Source: CBDCFV01 sp965261795 (lineage in GTDB: Bacteria > Chloroflexota > Dehalococcoidia > Lucifugimonadales > UBA3495). Taken from it: DNA of 64,000 nucleotides. The DNA is taken from positions 2,604,001-2,668,000 of the forward strand of contig OZ253476.1 in assembly GCA_965261795.1 (NCBI GenBank). The letters run 5' to 3'. This document shows positions 17,248 to 26,679 of the stretch, in pieces (within the stretch, counting starts at the first letter, position 1; each line of letters begins with the position of its first letter). The position numbers were made by a program, and so were the translations under genes. The notes under the pieces are model-generated. The model did no database searches. It was given only the letters and a program-made list of their open reading frames with translations, and was not told the DNA's origin.

Positions 17248-18534
17248 ATGACTACCAGCGGCCTGCTCGTCATGGCCTTCGGGTTTGCCATGGTGGCTTA
17301 CGGCATATCGCCCTGGGTCAGTTACCGCGCCAAGGCCATTGGCACTCAAGAGGTAAACAAGGCTTGGTTTTATGCCGTCCTTGCGCTTGGCGTTTTCTCC
17401 ACCCTAAACGCGGTTATGATTGTTCCGCCGCTCTTGGTGGAAATTGCATCGGACCTGGAAATATCGGTGGCGGTGGCGGGCCAGTTGGCTACGGCAACCT
17501 TCGGGGCCTGGGCGATTTCCGTGGTCTCGGTGGGCCCATTGTCAGATTCCCTCGGGCGCCGCCCGGTGGCTCTTGCCGGCCTGCTGTTGCTGGTTGTGTC
17601 CGTCTTTGCGTCGGCTTTCGCGCCCAATATCGAAGTGCTGCTGGCGCTCAGAGTGTTGACCGGCTTGGGAGGAGGGACAATCCCGCCCAATGCGGTGGCT
17701 GTATTGTCCGATGTCATTTCCCCGGCCAGAAGGGCCCAGGCGGTCAGCGGCATGCTGGCCATCAACGGGCTGGCTTCGGCCATCAGCGTTCCAATGGTCG
17801 CCGTTCTGGCGGACTTGGGCGGCTGGCGGTTTGCCTTCATGATTTCAGGTCTGCTGCTGGTGTCAGGGTTTTTGGCCAACTGGGTCTGGTTTCCGCGGGA
17901 CAGCAGGGAGCGAGCCCACAACTGGGTATTTTTCTCCAGATACTGGTCGCTGATGTCCTTACGTTTTTTCCGAGTGGCTATACCGGTTGGTCTGACGCAA
18001 CGCATAGCCTACTGGGCTATGACCAGCTTTTTCGCGGCCTACTTGATCAGTACCTATGGGTTGAGCGTGGGATTTGCTGCCCTGCCGCTGTCGATAGTGT
18101 CGATGTCGCAGGTGATCGGAAGCTATTGTGCGGTATTCGTCGCGAACGGAAGGCACCGCGCTGCACTCCTCGCTGCTACTTCAGTCGGAGGGGGAGTCTG
18201 TGCTTTTCTGTGCTTCGCTGTCGAGCTTGGACTTTGGGGGGCAGTGGCAGTAGCAACAGTTGGAACGGGTCTGCTAAGCGTGAATATGCCCACTCTGGTG
18301 TCCGTCAGCACCGAATATTCGGGAGAATCCAAGGCCACGGGGGCCAGTCTTATGGGCTTGAGCAACCAGTCCGCAGGCGTGCTGGGGGCCGGCATTTCCG
18401 GTGCGCTGCTGGCGAGCATGGGCTACGGGGGAATAGGCTTCCTGTGCTTCGGCGTAACCATCTCAAGCGCGCTGATGACGAGCTTCTTCGGCAGGCAGTT
18501 CGGGGAGATTGCCGGCCGGACCGGCAGGCGGTAA
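17248..18534 (+). CDS. MFS transporter
   Basis: 428-residue membrane protein with about 12 hydrophobic segments. The loop after TM2 carries GPLSDSLGRRP, the MFS motif-A pattern, and TM5 is followed by WRFAFMISGLLL. It is a drug/metabolite-type major facilitator; cargo unknown. It faces another MFS gene tail-to-tail. Confidence 0.9.
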   Translation: MTTSGLLVMAFGFAMVAYGISPWVSYRAKAIGTQEVNKAWFYAVLALGVFSTLNAVMIVPPLLVEIASDLEISVAVAGQLATATFGAWAISVVSVGPLSDSLGRRPVALAGLLLLVVSVFASAFAPNIEVLLALRVLTGLGGGTIPPNAVAVLSDVISPARRAQAVSGMLAINGLASAISVPMVAVLADLGGWRFAFMISGLLLVSGFLANWVWFPRDSRERAHNWVFFSRYWSLMSLRFFRVAIPVGLTQRIAYWAMTSFFAAYLISTYGLSVGFAALPLSIVSMSQVIGSYCAVFVANGRHRAALLAATSVGGGVCAFLCFAVELGLWGAVAVATVGTGLLSVNMPTLVSVSTEYSGESKATGASLMGLSNQSAGVLGAGISGALLASMGYGGIGFLCFGVTISSALMTSFFGRQFGEIAGRTGRR

Positions 18535-18610
18535 AGCGGCGGGATAGAGAATTGACAACCGGTTGGAGTGTAAATACAAGATGACTGTTGAAAAGGGACG
18601 GACTGCCTGA

Positions 18611-19924
18611 TTAATCGGATGCTTCGCGCGCCAAGGATGGCTGCGTTCCGGGGTGCAGAGGCGGACTCACAATGAGGACAGCGGCAGCGACAACCACCCC
18701 CAACACGGCGTAGATAGCGAAAGCGATACCATACCCGCCTGCCCAACGGAAAACCAAGCCTGATGCTACTGCTCCGATAGCTTGCCCCATAGAAGTAAAC
18801 GGCTCCGTTACCCCGCGTATGGTGCCCAAGGACTGCCGACCAAAGAAGTTGGCGTACGCCACCGGAGGCACGACCAGGATGCCGCCCACCGCGACGCCGA
18901 ACAAACCCGCGGCCAGGAATGCCAGCGTCACCGTGTTTGCCTTGACGAACAGACCGGAGGCAACCGCCATTAATAGAGCGACAATCACGTAGGTGCGGGA
19001 CACGCTCATTTTCTCCAGGACTCGACCCCACAGGAGGCTGCCGAGTCCCGTTCCGGCGGCGTTGACCACGATGCTGATCTGGGACAGGGAAAGCTCGATG
19101 CCTCGAGAACGGAGCAGGTCGGCCTGGTACACGTTTGTGCCTGATTGCAGAAGGAACAAGACCCCGGTCCCCACAGCCAGCACCCAGAGGGCAGGCGTGC
19201 GGACCGCCTGACGAGTGGTCCATTCGATTTCGACAACCGCCTTCCCAGCAGCGGCCGTACCAGCCGCTCCCGCCTGTTTACTCTTTGCCTCGTCGCCGTC
19301 GGGAAGCAGACCTACGTCCTCGGGTCGCTGGGTAACCAAGAGCGCTGCCGGAGCCAGTGCGATGACGTAGACCATCAGGCCAAGAACGACCCAAGCCGTC
19401 TGCCACCCGTAAGCCATACTGACCCATGTCGCTACCAGCGGGAATACCACCATGCCGCTGGAATGAGAGAGGAACAACAGTCCGGTGGCAGGTCCGCGCC
19501 GTCGCACGAACCAGCGGGCCACCATGGTGGACGCGCCCAAGTTGAGCGGACTGCTGAACATGATTCGCCCCACCGCCAAGGCTGTATAGAAGACGGCGAT
19601 GTGTACGGACAGCCAAGCCATAGCGATAGTGCTCAATCCTATAATGATGAGGGATAGCACCAGCACCAGTCGCGCGCCATAGCGATCGATGGCCCACCCT
19701 ACGAGTGGGGATGCGCCGGTGGCGAGAAGGCCGCCCAAAGCGGCAGCCCCGCCGACCAGCGCCCGGCTCCATCCGGTCTCGTCGACGATGATGGGCACGA
19801 AAACGGCAAAGGTCAGGCTGCCCGCTGCGTTGCGGACGAACATACTGCTGCCGGCAGCGCCCAGCACAATCCATCCGTAGTAGAAAGGTATGCGCTGAGA
19901 AATGTAAGCTATGAGGACGTGCAT
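18611..19924 (-). CDS. MFS transporter (monocarboxylate/oxalate-type architecture)
   Basis: 437 residues and about 12 membrane segments. The N terminus (RIPFYYGWIVLGAAGSSMFV) is typical of the oxalate:formate/monocarboxylate MFS group, and motif A appears as PLVGWAIDRYGAR. A polar, Ala-rich loop (~210-230) separates the two halves. Cargo unknown. Convergent with the preceding MFS gene, 76 bases apart. Confidence 0.9.
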   Translation of the reverse strand: MHVLIAYISQRIPFYYGWIVLGAAGSSMFVRNAAGSLTFAVFVPIIVDETGWSRALVGGAAALGGLLATGASPLVGWAIDRYGARLVLVLSLIIIGLSTIAMAWLSVHIAVFYTALAVGRIMFSSPLNLGASTMVARWFVRRRGPATGLLFLSHSSGMVVFPLVATWVSMAYGWQTAWVVLGLMVYVIALAPAALLVTQRPEDVGLLPDGDEAKSKQAGAAGTAAAGKAVVEIEWTTRQAVRTPALWVLAVGTGVLFLLQSGTNVYQADLLRSRGIELSLSQISIVVNAAGTGLGSLLWGRVLEKMSVSRTYVIVALLMAVASGLFVKANTVTLAFLAAGLFGVAVGGILVVPPVAYANFFGRQSLGTIRGVTEPFTSMGQAIGAVASGLVFRWAGGYGIAFAIYAVLGVVVAAAVLIVSPPLHPGTQPSLAREASD

Positions 19925-20040
19925 TGCTGTAGTTGGCGCCGGAAGTTCCCGGTGGATTATAGCCTATCAGACTCCTCCCCGCGTCCTTGGCAAACGCCTC
20001 CAGGTCGCTGGCGGGATGATTATCCGCTCAAGGTCCTACC

Positions 20041-20822
20041 CGGTTAAGGCGCGATTGCGCTGAAGAATAGGGCCGGCGGGGCAATCGCGTTTTAACTATC
20101 AGTGCACCAGACAGGCCAAATCTGCCGCAGAACCTTCCGTCATTCCCGTGGAAACGGAAATCCATAGTGGTTGGAAAGGGTAAATTTGCCTATGGGATAC
20201 AGTGTGGATTCCCGCCCCCGCCTTCGCGAGGGTGACGTTCCTTCGCGGGAATGACGCCTGCCCTCGTGAAGACGGGGGATTAAATGGGCCGCAAAACTTT
20301 AAGACGCGATTGCGCTGAAGAACAGGGCCGGCGGGGCAATCGCGTTTTAACTATCAGTGCACCAGACAGACCAAATCTGCCGCAGAACCTTCCGTCATTC
20401 CCGTGGAAACGGAAATCCATAGTGGTTGGAAAGGGTAAATTTGCCTATGGGATACAGTGTGGATTCCCGCCTTCGCGGGAATGACGCCTGCCCTCGTGAA
20501 GACGGGGGATTAAATGGGCCGCAAAACTTTAAGGCGCGATTGCGCTGAAGAACAGGGCCGGCGGGGCAATCGCGTTTTAACTATCAGTGCACCAGACAGG
20601 CCAAATCTGCCGCAGAACCTTCCGTCATTCCCGTGGAAACGGAAATCCATAGTGGTTGGAAAGGGTAAATTTGCCTATGGGATACAGTGTGGATTCCCGC
20701 CCCCGCCTTCGCGAGGGTGACGTTCCTTCGCGGGAATGACGCCTGCCCTCGTGAAGACGGGGGATTAAATGGGCCGCAAAACTTTAAGACGCGATTGCGC
20801 TGAAGAACAGGGCCGGCGGTTT
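20041..20822. repeat. Tandem array of a 230/255-bp repeat, three copies plus partial
   Basis: Copies start near 20045, 20300 and 20530, with a truncated fourth at ~20785-20820 that ends at the promoter region of the carboxylase gene. Spacings are 255, 230 and 255 bases; the difference is a 25-base insert with CCGCCTTCGCGAGGGTGACG. Each copy carries a GCGATTGCGC stem region and an ATTCCCGCC palindrome. Short frames of 66-68 codons recur with the unit and are not genes. No transposase nearby. Confidence 0.9.
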
Positions 20823-20903
20823 CTGACAGGGTTCGTGGATGAGGAATATAATATGGGCTGGGACTAGGTGGGCGAACCTAGAGAACGTTGCTCCGAGGAT
20901 AGC

Positions 20904-22511
20904 ATGGAAGTAATCGGCTCCAACCTGCGGACTGCCGACCGGTATTTTCTGGACAACCAAGCCCGCATGGAGGACTTGGTGCGGGACCTGAAAGAGCGGT
21001 TGGCCAAGGTGCGGGCCGGCGGCGGGCAGCGGGCTGTCGAGCTGCACCGCAGCCGGGGCAAGCTGCTGGCCCGGGAGAGGATTGAGGGGCTGGTGGACGC
21101 CAACACTCCCTTCCTTGAGCTGAGTCCCTTGGCGGCATCGGATATGTACGACGGGGAGGTAGCGTCGGCAGGGATCGTTACCGGCGTCGGCGTGGTCCAA
21201 GGCAAAGAGGTGGTACTGCTGGCCAATGACGCCACGGTCAAGGGTGGAACCTACTACCCGATTACTGTCAAGAAACACCTGCGCGCCCAGGAAATTGCCT
21301 TGGAAAACCACCTGCCGTGCATTTACTTGGTGGATTCCGGTGGAGCCTTTCTGCCATTGCAGGCGGAGGTGTTCCCCGACCGGGACCACTTCGGGCGGAT
21401 CTTCTACAATCAATCCCAGATGTCGGCCCTGGGCATTCCCCAAGTGGCGGTGGTCATGGGGTCGTGCACCGCCGGGGGCGCGTACATTCCGGCCATGAGC
21501 GACGAGGTGGTGATGGTGCGGCAGCAGGCCACCATCTTTCTCGGCGGGCCGCCGCTGGTACGGGCGGCCACCGGCGAGGAGGTGGACCCGGAGACCTTGG
21601 GCGGAGCCGAGGTGCATACCCGGGTATCCGGGGTGGCCGACCATCAGGCAGCCGATGATGAGGACGCCCTGGCCATCACCCGGGACATCGTCGAGAACTT
21701 CGTGCGACGGCGTGATCCTCCTTTCCAGGTCTCCAGCCCGGAGCCGCCGGCCCACGACCCAGCGGAGATTTACGGCATAGTGTCCCCAGACAACCGGCGG
21801 CAGTACGATGTCCGCGAGGTAATTGCCCGCATCGTGGACGGGAGCCGCTTCCACGAGTTCAAGGCCTTGTACGGGGAAACATTGGTCTGCGGGTTCTCAC
21901 GTATCTGGGGGTATCCGGTCGGAGTAGTCGCCAACAACGGGGTCCTCTTTTCCGAGAGCGCGCTGAAGGGGACCCACTTTATCGAGTTGTGCAGCCAGCG
22001 GGGCATTCCCCTGCTGTTCCTGCAGAACATCACCGGCTTCATGGTGGGCAGCCAGTACGAGGCCGGGGGTATTGCCAAGGATGGGGCCAAGATGGTCATG
22101 GCCGTGTCAAACGCCGCCGTCCCCAAGTTCACCGTAATCATCGGTAGTTCCTTCGGGGCGGGAAACTACGGAATGTGCGGGCGGGCCTACCAGCCCCGTT
22201 TCCTGTGGGCGTGGCCCAACGCCCGCATTTCGGTGATGGGCGGGCAGCAGGCGGCGGAGGTCTTGCTCACCATAAGGCTGCAACAACTGGAGCGGCAGGG
22301 CCGGACCCTGGAGCAGGAGGAGCGTGACGCCCTGCAACGGCCCATCCTGGAAAAGTACGAGGTGGAGAGCGATCCCTACTACAGTACCGCCCGCCTGTGG
22401 GACGACGGCATCATTGACCCGGTGGACACGCGGACCGTGGTGGGCTTGGGAATCGCGGCTTCCATCAACGCCCCCTTCCCGGAACAGAAACGGGGCGTTT
22501 TCCGAATGTGA
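20904..22511 (+). CDS. mccB: Acyl-CoA (methylcrotonyl-CoA-type) carboxylase carboxyltransferase subunit
   Basis: 535-residue carboxyltransferase that moves carboxyl from biotin to an acyl-CoA. Both crotonase-fold halves are visible: KLLARERIEGLVD, YLVDSGGAFLPLQ, GSCTAGGAYIPAMSDE, then FLQNITGFMVG, GSSFGAGNYGMCGRAY and MGGQQAAEVL. The last groups are those of methylcrotonyl/geranyl-CoA carboxylases, suggesting leucine or isoprenoid breakdown. ATG 20904 gives the family's usual length and has GAGG upstream. Biotin carboxylase and carrier genes follow after an IS/MITE-interrupted gap. Confidence 0.93.
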   Translation: MEVIGSNLRTADRYFLDNQARMEDLVRDLKERLAKVRAGGGQRAVELHRSRGKLLARERIEGLVDANTPFLELSPLAASDMYDGEVASAGIVTGVGVVQGKEVVLLANDATVKGGTYYPITVKKHLRAQEIALENHLPCIYLVDSGGAFLPLQAEVFPDRDHFGRIFYNQSQMSALGIPQVAVVMGSCTAGGAYIPAMSDEVVMVRQQATIFLGGPPLVRAATGEEVDPETLGGAEVHTRVSGVADHQAADDEDALAITRDIVENFVRRRDPPFQVSSPEPPAHDPAEIYGIVSPDNRRQYDVREVIARIVDGSRFHEFKALYGETLVCGFSRIWGYPVGVVANNGVLFSESALKGTHFIELCSQRGIPLLFLQNITGFMVGSQYEAGGIAKDGAKMVMAVSNAAVPKFTVIIGSSFGAGNYGMCGRAYQPRFLWAWPNARISVMGGQQAAEVLLTIRLQQLERQGRTLEQEERDALQRPILEKYEVESDPYYSTARLWDDGIIDPVDTRTVVGLGIAASINAPFPEQKRGVFRM

Positions 22512-22603
22512 AGCCCTAACCCTTCCTCCAGCTTTGCACCAAAAGTCGGCAAGTCGACCGTACCAGGACAAGGGCGCGACTTCAAGCTGCGCGGGCCAAG
22601 TGA

Positions 22604-22638
22604 AAAGCCCCTGCTTGTTTGTGATAGGCAGGGGCTTT
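22604..22638. terminator. Terminator hairpin
   Basis: AAAGCCCCTGC pairs perfectly with GCAGGGGCTTT (22628-22638) across a 13-base loop, with A-rich and T-rich edges, so it can act on both strands between mccB and the convergent small gene. Confidence 0.75.
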
Positions 22639-22660
22639 CAGCATAGGCAGGAAGAAAACG

Positions 22661-23113
22661 TTAGGATTGAGCCGGTGTCCGGCCTTCCTCGCGTAGCCGC
22701 TTTAAGACTTCCTCATAAGGTTCACCTGTGGCTTGACTCAGCCGTTCCGCTTCTCGTCTCAACGCCGCGCCTTCTGCCAGTAGAGCGTCTACAAATGCTT
22801 TCTGACGTGCTTTGTGATCTTCCCAAAACTTTCCAGCTACTGCAAATCCAAAGACCATTACTATCACCAGAACTTCCAGCATTGCGGCCAATGCTGTGTA
22901 CATTAGTATCTCTATCGGAGCTAATGTTGCCGCCGATTTGAGTTCTTGTTTCGTGTTCCAAATGTTACTTAGTGACGCCCCTGACAATAGGTAAGTCAGA
23001 ACAAGCGAGCCGATTGGAGTTGCAATGATGTGAACGTGAAACCAATGCTTTTCCCACCATGCCCTAAACCGCCATACTTTCAGCCATTGGGAGATTTGTC
23101 TAAGGAGCCACAA
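22661..23113 (-). CDS. Hypothetical membrane protein
   Basis: About 150 residues from a TTG start. Two hydrophobic segments (HIIATPIGSLVLTYLL and LEVLVIVMVFGFAVAG) and a charged helical tail (ALLAEGAALRREAERL). Base composition is lower in GC than its neighbours and it lies inside the putative insertion. Not recognised. Confidence 0.5.
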   Translation of the reverse strand: MWLLRQISQWLKVWRFRAWWEKHWFHVHIIATPIGSLVLTYLLSGASLSNIWNTKQELKSAATLAPIEILMYTALAAMLEVLVIVMVFGFAVAGKFWEDHKARQKAFVDALLAEGAALRREAERLSQATGEPYEEVLKRLREEGRTPAQS

Positions 23114-23275
23114 AAAGGAAAGACAGCAGTTCTTCCGGAATCAATTCTGATTAAATGTTCTTTGCCACGCACCTTTTTCTATGGCCTATCCCACCTGAGC
23201 CTTTAACATACTTGTTAAGACTTGATAAAGATACGGTAAGCGGCTATCTGCCAGACATCAAGAGACAGAACAGGC

Positions 23276-23416
23276 TCAACAAAGCCTCTGACGATGGTAG
23301 TGTTTCAAGAATTCGGCGCGGTTTAGATTATAGTAATGGAATATCCTGTCCCACAGCGCATCGTACTTCTGCTTCGGGTTACGTCCTACTGAATTAGCCT
23401 TGACTGGGATGAATGC
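23276..23416 (-). pseudogene. C-terminal fragment of a DDE transposase
   Basis: Reading the minus strand gives AFIPVKANSVGRNPKQK, then YDALWDRIFHYYNLNRAEF, then LKHYH and a stop. The IPxKxNS and HYH elements are those of DDE transposases, just before the catalytic Glu region, which is lost here. Upstream the frame is broken. Remnant of an IS. Confidence 0.65.
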
Positions 23417-23518
23417 AGTCCTGCCAGCGTCCTGTACTGCTCACGGGTTCTTGTTACTGAGATACGCCCAACCCCTTCAGACTTTTGGTGCAAGTGTTAG
23501 ACTTTTAGTGCAAAGCCC

Positions 23519-23817
23519 CCCAGGGGGAGCTGACAAGGGTATGTAAAATTGAGATTATAGCTACGAACCGGCCCCACCGCCCCTGGATTCCGGCCTACGC
23601 CGGAATGACGGAATGGGCCCGCCTGGATTCCGGCCTACGCCGGAATGACGGAATGGGCCCGCCTGGATTCCGGCCTACGCCGGAATGACGGAATGGGCCC
23701 GATAGTGAGCATTTGGGAGCGGTTTTGTATTTGAGCAAGCCTACCCTACTATGCGGTCTCACGTTCAACTGCGTAAAGTCCCAAATGAAATACATACCCT
23801 TGTCAGCCCAGGGGGAG
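23519..23817. repeat. 11-bp target duplication flanking MITE copy 2
   Basis: CCCAGGGGGAG occurs at 23519-23529 and 23807-23817, directly outside the element ends at 23530 and 23806. Confidence 0.85.
23530..23806. mobile_element. MITE-like element copy 2 (277 bp)
   Basis: Same 16-bp terminal inverted repeats (CTGACAAGGGTATGTA) and same left and right ends as copy 1, but only three 40-bp internal units (23584-23702). It lies 60 bases upstream of the biotin carboxylase start and may supply or disrupt its promoter. A frame extending the carboxylase upstream to 23713 runs into this element and is not the real start. Confidence 0.85.
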
Positions 23818-23865
23818 CGAAGACGGGCTGCCTCAACCACAAGGTCACGCGCTGGATGTTTGCTG

Positions 23866-25380
23866 ATGTTCTCCAAAGTCCTGGTAGCCAATCGAGGCGA
23901 AATCGCGGTCCGGATTAACCAGACTCTCCGCGCGATGGGGATTGCCCCCGTCGCTGTCTATTCCGACCCGGACGCCGTAGCTCCACACGTGAACACGGCG
24001 GAGCTATCCGCGGCACTGCCGGGCAATACCGCCGAAGAGACCTATCTGAGCATCCCCAAAATAATCCAAGCCGCACGGGACTGCGGAGCAGATGCGATAC
24101 ATCCGGGCTACGGTTTTCTGTCGGAGAACCCGAATTTCGCCCGGGCCTGCCGGGAAGCGCAGATAACCTTCATCGGGCCAACTGCGGAAAGCATGGAAGC
24201 CCTCGGAGATAAGGTGAGCTCCAAGGACATCGCCTTGGACGCCGGAGTCCCGGTGGTCCCCAGTTCTCCCGTGTGTCTCCCGGGGGACGCTACGGCCTGG
24301 GAGTTCGCGGAGCGGTGGGGATTCCCACTGCTGGTCAAGGCTGCCGCCGGAGGCGGAGGCCGGGGTATGCGCTTGGTGCACCGGCGGCGCGAACTGGACG
24401 AGGATATGGAGTCGGCCGGCCGGGAAGCCCAAGCTGCCTTCGGCGACGGCCGGGTGTTCCTGGAGCGTTACATTCCCAACCCCCGCCACGTGGAGGTACA
24501 GGTGCTGGCCGACGGGTCCGGGCATACCATCCACCTCGGCGAGCGGGAATGCAGCATACAGCGCCGACACCAGAAGATAATTGAAGAGACTCCCTCACCG
24601 GCCCTGACGCCGGAGTTACGCCGGCGCATGGGCGACGCCGCCATCGCCGTGGCCCGCAGGGCCGGATACGTCAACGCCGGGACAGTGGAGTTCCTTCTGG
24701 AGCCCCAGAGCGGCGAGTTCTACTTCCTGGAAATGAATGCCCGTCTTCAGGTCGAGCACCCGGTCACCGAGGCCGTCCTGGGGTTGGACATGGTGGAGTG
24801 GCAACTTCGCATCGCCAGCGGGGAACCCCTGACGCTACAACAGGAGGACATCCAGCCCAGGGGCCACGCCATAGAGTGCCGCATCTACGCCGAAGACCCT
24901 TACCGCGATTTTGTTCCGTCCACCGGCACCCTGATGCGCTGGCGGCCCCCCAGCGGCCCCGGGCTGCGGCTGGACAGCGGTGTAGTCCAGGACCAGGAGG
25001 TGTCAATCTACTACGACCCCATGCTGGCGAAGCTGATAGCTTGGGCGCCGCGGCGCGACCTCAGCCTGCGCCGGATGGAGGTGGCCCTGTCCCAGTTCCT
25101 TGTGCTGGGCGTGGTGACCAACATTCCCCTGCTGCGGTCGGTGGTGGGGCATCCCCAGTTTCAGAGGGGCGAATACGATACCGGCTTTCTGGAGTGGAAC
25201 CCGGCGGTCACCAGCCCGGCCATCCCCGGCGATTCACGCATGATGGCCCAGGCGCTGGCGGCGTGGGCGTCGTCCTTCGGTAAGCTAAGGACGGTCGGCC
25301 CGGCGTCTCCGGCGGTCGGCGGAGACAGCCGGGTTAGCGTCAATCCCTGGCAGTCCGCCGGGGGCCAGAGGCTGCCGTGA
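23866..25380 (+). CDS. Biotin carboxylase subunit of acyl-CoA carboxylase
   Basis: 504 residues; ATP-dependent carboxylation of biotin. MFSKVLVANRGEIAVRI opens the biotin-carboxylase domain; the glycine loop is AAAGGGGRGM, then ERYIPNPRHVEVQVL, ERECSIQRRHQKIIEE and FLEMNARLQVEHPVTE with catalytic Glu and Arg positions. The last ~40 residues, after a hairpin-forming stretch at 25271-25293, look non-conserved. The carrier gene overlaps its stop by 4 bases. With mccB it most resembles the alpha subunit of methylcrotonyl-CoA carboxylase, but split. Confidence 0.94.
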   Translation: MFSKVLVANRGEIAVRINQTLRAMGIAPVAVYSDPDAVAPHVNTAELSAALPGNTAEETYLSIPKIIQAARDCGADAIHPGYGFLSENPNFARACREAQITFIGPTAESMEALGDKVSSKDIALDAGVPVVPSSPVCLPGDATAWEFAERWGFPLLVKAAAGGGGRGMRLVHRRRELDEDMESAGREAQAAFGDGRVFLERYIPNPRHVEVQVLADGSGHTIHLGERECSIQRRHQKIIEETPSPALTPELRRRMGDAAIAVARRAGYVNAGTVEFLLEPQSGEFYFLEMNARLQVEHPVTEAVLGLDMVEWQLRIASGEPLTLQQEDIQPRGHAIECRIYAEDPYRDFVPSTGTLMRWRPPSGPGLRLDSGVVQDQEVSIYYDPMLAKLIAWAPRRDLSLRRMEVALSQFLVLGVVTNIPLLRSVVGHPQFQRGEYDTGFLEWNPAVTSPAIPGDSRMMAQALAAWASSFGKLRTVGPASPAVGGDSRVSVNPWQSAGGQRLP

Positions 25381-25928
25381 CCCAGAACCAGGGCGAGATG
25401 CGGGAGATGTACCCGGAGACGGGAGAAGCCTATCGCTACCGGATAGAAGAGCTGGAAAGCCATTTCACCTTTGACCTGGATGGCGAGGTGCAGGCGGGCT
25501 TGCCGCCCGCCATTACGCTCAGCATTGAGTCCCGGGAGACCGGGGAAGGGTTATGCTGTACCGAATCGGGCCGGACTCACGCCTTCGCTTGGGCCTGGGT
25601 CGGCCCGGAGTTGCACCTGTGGCTGGATGGCGCCCTGTTCGTGTTCCAGCGGGCGGAGACCCGGCGCCGTGGCAATGCTCCCGCTGCAGAAGTGCCCGGA
25701 GATGTCTTCGCCCCCATGCCCGGCGTGGTGTTGGAGGTACTGGTCGGCGAGGGGGACGGGGTGGAACGGAACCAGACTGTCGTAATAATGGAGTCCATGA
25801 AAATGGAGTTGGTGATCACGGCTTCCCGCAGCGGCGTCGTGCGGCGGGTGGTGGTAGAGCCGGGGCAACAGGTTGAACGGGGTATGCGCCTGTTGGAGTT
25901 GGCCCCCGAGGGTGATGCCGGGGAGTGA
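25377..25928 (+). CDS. Biotin carboxyl carrier protein with BT-like N-terminal region
   Basis: 183 residues from a GTG overlapping the previous stop (GTGA). The C-terminal ~70 residues are a biotinyl domain with the biotinylated Lys in VIMESMKMEL and the VFAPMPGVVLEVLV strand. The first ~100 residues (YRIEELESHFTFDLDG...FAWAWVGPELHLWLDG) look like the BT domain that links carboxylase and carrier in fused alpha subunits. Together with the preceding gene (504+183 residues) it equals a typical MCC alpha subunit. Confidence 0.9.
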   Translation: MTQNQGEMREMYPETGEAYRYRIEELESHFTFDLDGEVQAGLPPAITLSIESRETGEGLCCTESGRTHAFAWAWVGPELHLWLDGALFVFQRAETRRRGNAPAAEVPGDVFAPMPGVVLEVLVGEGDGVERNQTVVIMESMKMELVITASRSGVVRRVVVEPGQQVERGMRLLELAPEGDAGE

Positions 25929-26679
25929 TGGCGGACAGAAGCGGCCTACCTGTCATCGCGGCGCGAGCCGGAATGACAGGTGGTCTACGGCATCCGGGCA
26001 ATGGTGGGTTCCCCCACAAGGCCGTTTGAATTAAGACGCCATTACCATGCCTACTGGATGGGCATCTTGCGTCAAATGGCCGGAGGAATTTTAGTGCTAC
26101 AGTCGCACTACTGATGCCAGTAGTGATAGTCGCCGTTTGTAATGACATTGCCGTGCCGTGGCCTGATGTCTTCGTCTCCACTGGGACCAGGACAGCGCAG
26201 GGTTGGCAGGATGGTTCGCCGCCCATGCAAGCCGGATGAGCAGCCGGAGCACTCAGAGGACTGTCAGAGAAACAGCTTGGCTTCACTGTGCCTACCTTGA
26301 GCTAGCAGTGCGAAATTTTTGTAATGATCAGTAAGTGATCCCGTCGAATTTACTTATCGATGAATTGGATAAGGTGCGGCTGCGCTCGATTCAACCCATC
26401 ATTTCGAAGCAGTTGGACTACTAGTGCTTCCGCTCAGGACTTCCTTGAACTCGACACGATCGGATTCTATTTGACCCAACAGCCGCATCAAGTCTTCATT
26501 TTCGAGAGTAGTCAACGCTTCGACCTTCTTATTTTCGCGTAAAAGTAGTATACCCTACCCTTGGTTAACTACTTACCGGGCTAGGTGCATAGTAGTGCGA
26601 CTGTAGTACTAGATTCCTCTCTCCACTTCGCTCCGAATGACAACTAAAAGAGTCTGTTGGCTGGGCTGGTCGTGCGCGG
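25929..26679. other. Intergenic region with repeat and gene remnants
   Basis: About 750 bases without an intact gene. It contains REP-like scraps (GGAATGACAG near 25971; a CTCTCCACTTCGCTCCGAATGACA-type tail near 26620) and the AlbA_2-like remnant listed separately. Lower GC at 26300-26600. Confidence 0.6.
26426..26541 (-). pseudogene. Possible AlbA_2/RecG-like regulator N-terminal remnant
   Basis: The minus strand reads LENEDLMRLLGQIESDRVEF, then KEVLSG, before degenerating. The ESDxVEFK pattern is the start of AlbA_2 (ATP-binding, Schlafen-like) domains. No start with a ribosome site and no continuation, so it is a decayed fragment at best. Confidence 0.35.

Larger units (their letters stand above)
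22532..23515. mobile_element. Putative decayed insertion bounded by inverted repeats
   Basis: CTTTGCACCAAAAGTC (22532-22547) and GACTTTTAGTGCAAAG (23500-23515) are inverted repeats matching at 15 of 16 positions; a further direct copy, GACTTTTGGTGCAAG, is at 23480. Between them are a lower-GC hypothetical gene and the tail of a DDE transposase. It separates two subunit genes of one carboxylase. Confidence 0.55.

Noticed and set aside
20284..20720. Two near-identical 66-68-codon frames
   Set aside because: They recur only because the 230/255-bp unit is repeated; no domain and no selection signal.
23713..23865. Upstream extension of the biotin carboxylase
   Set aside because: Lies within MITE copy 2; the conserved domain begins at ATG 23866.
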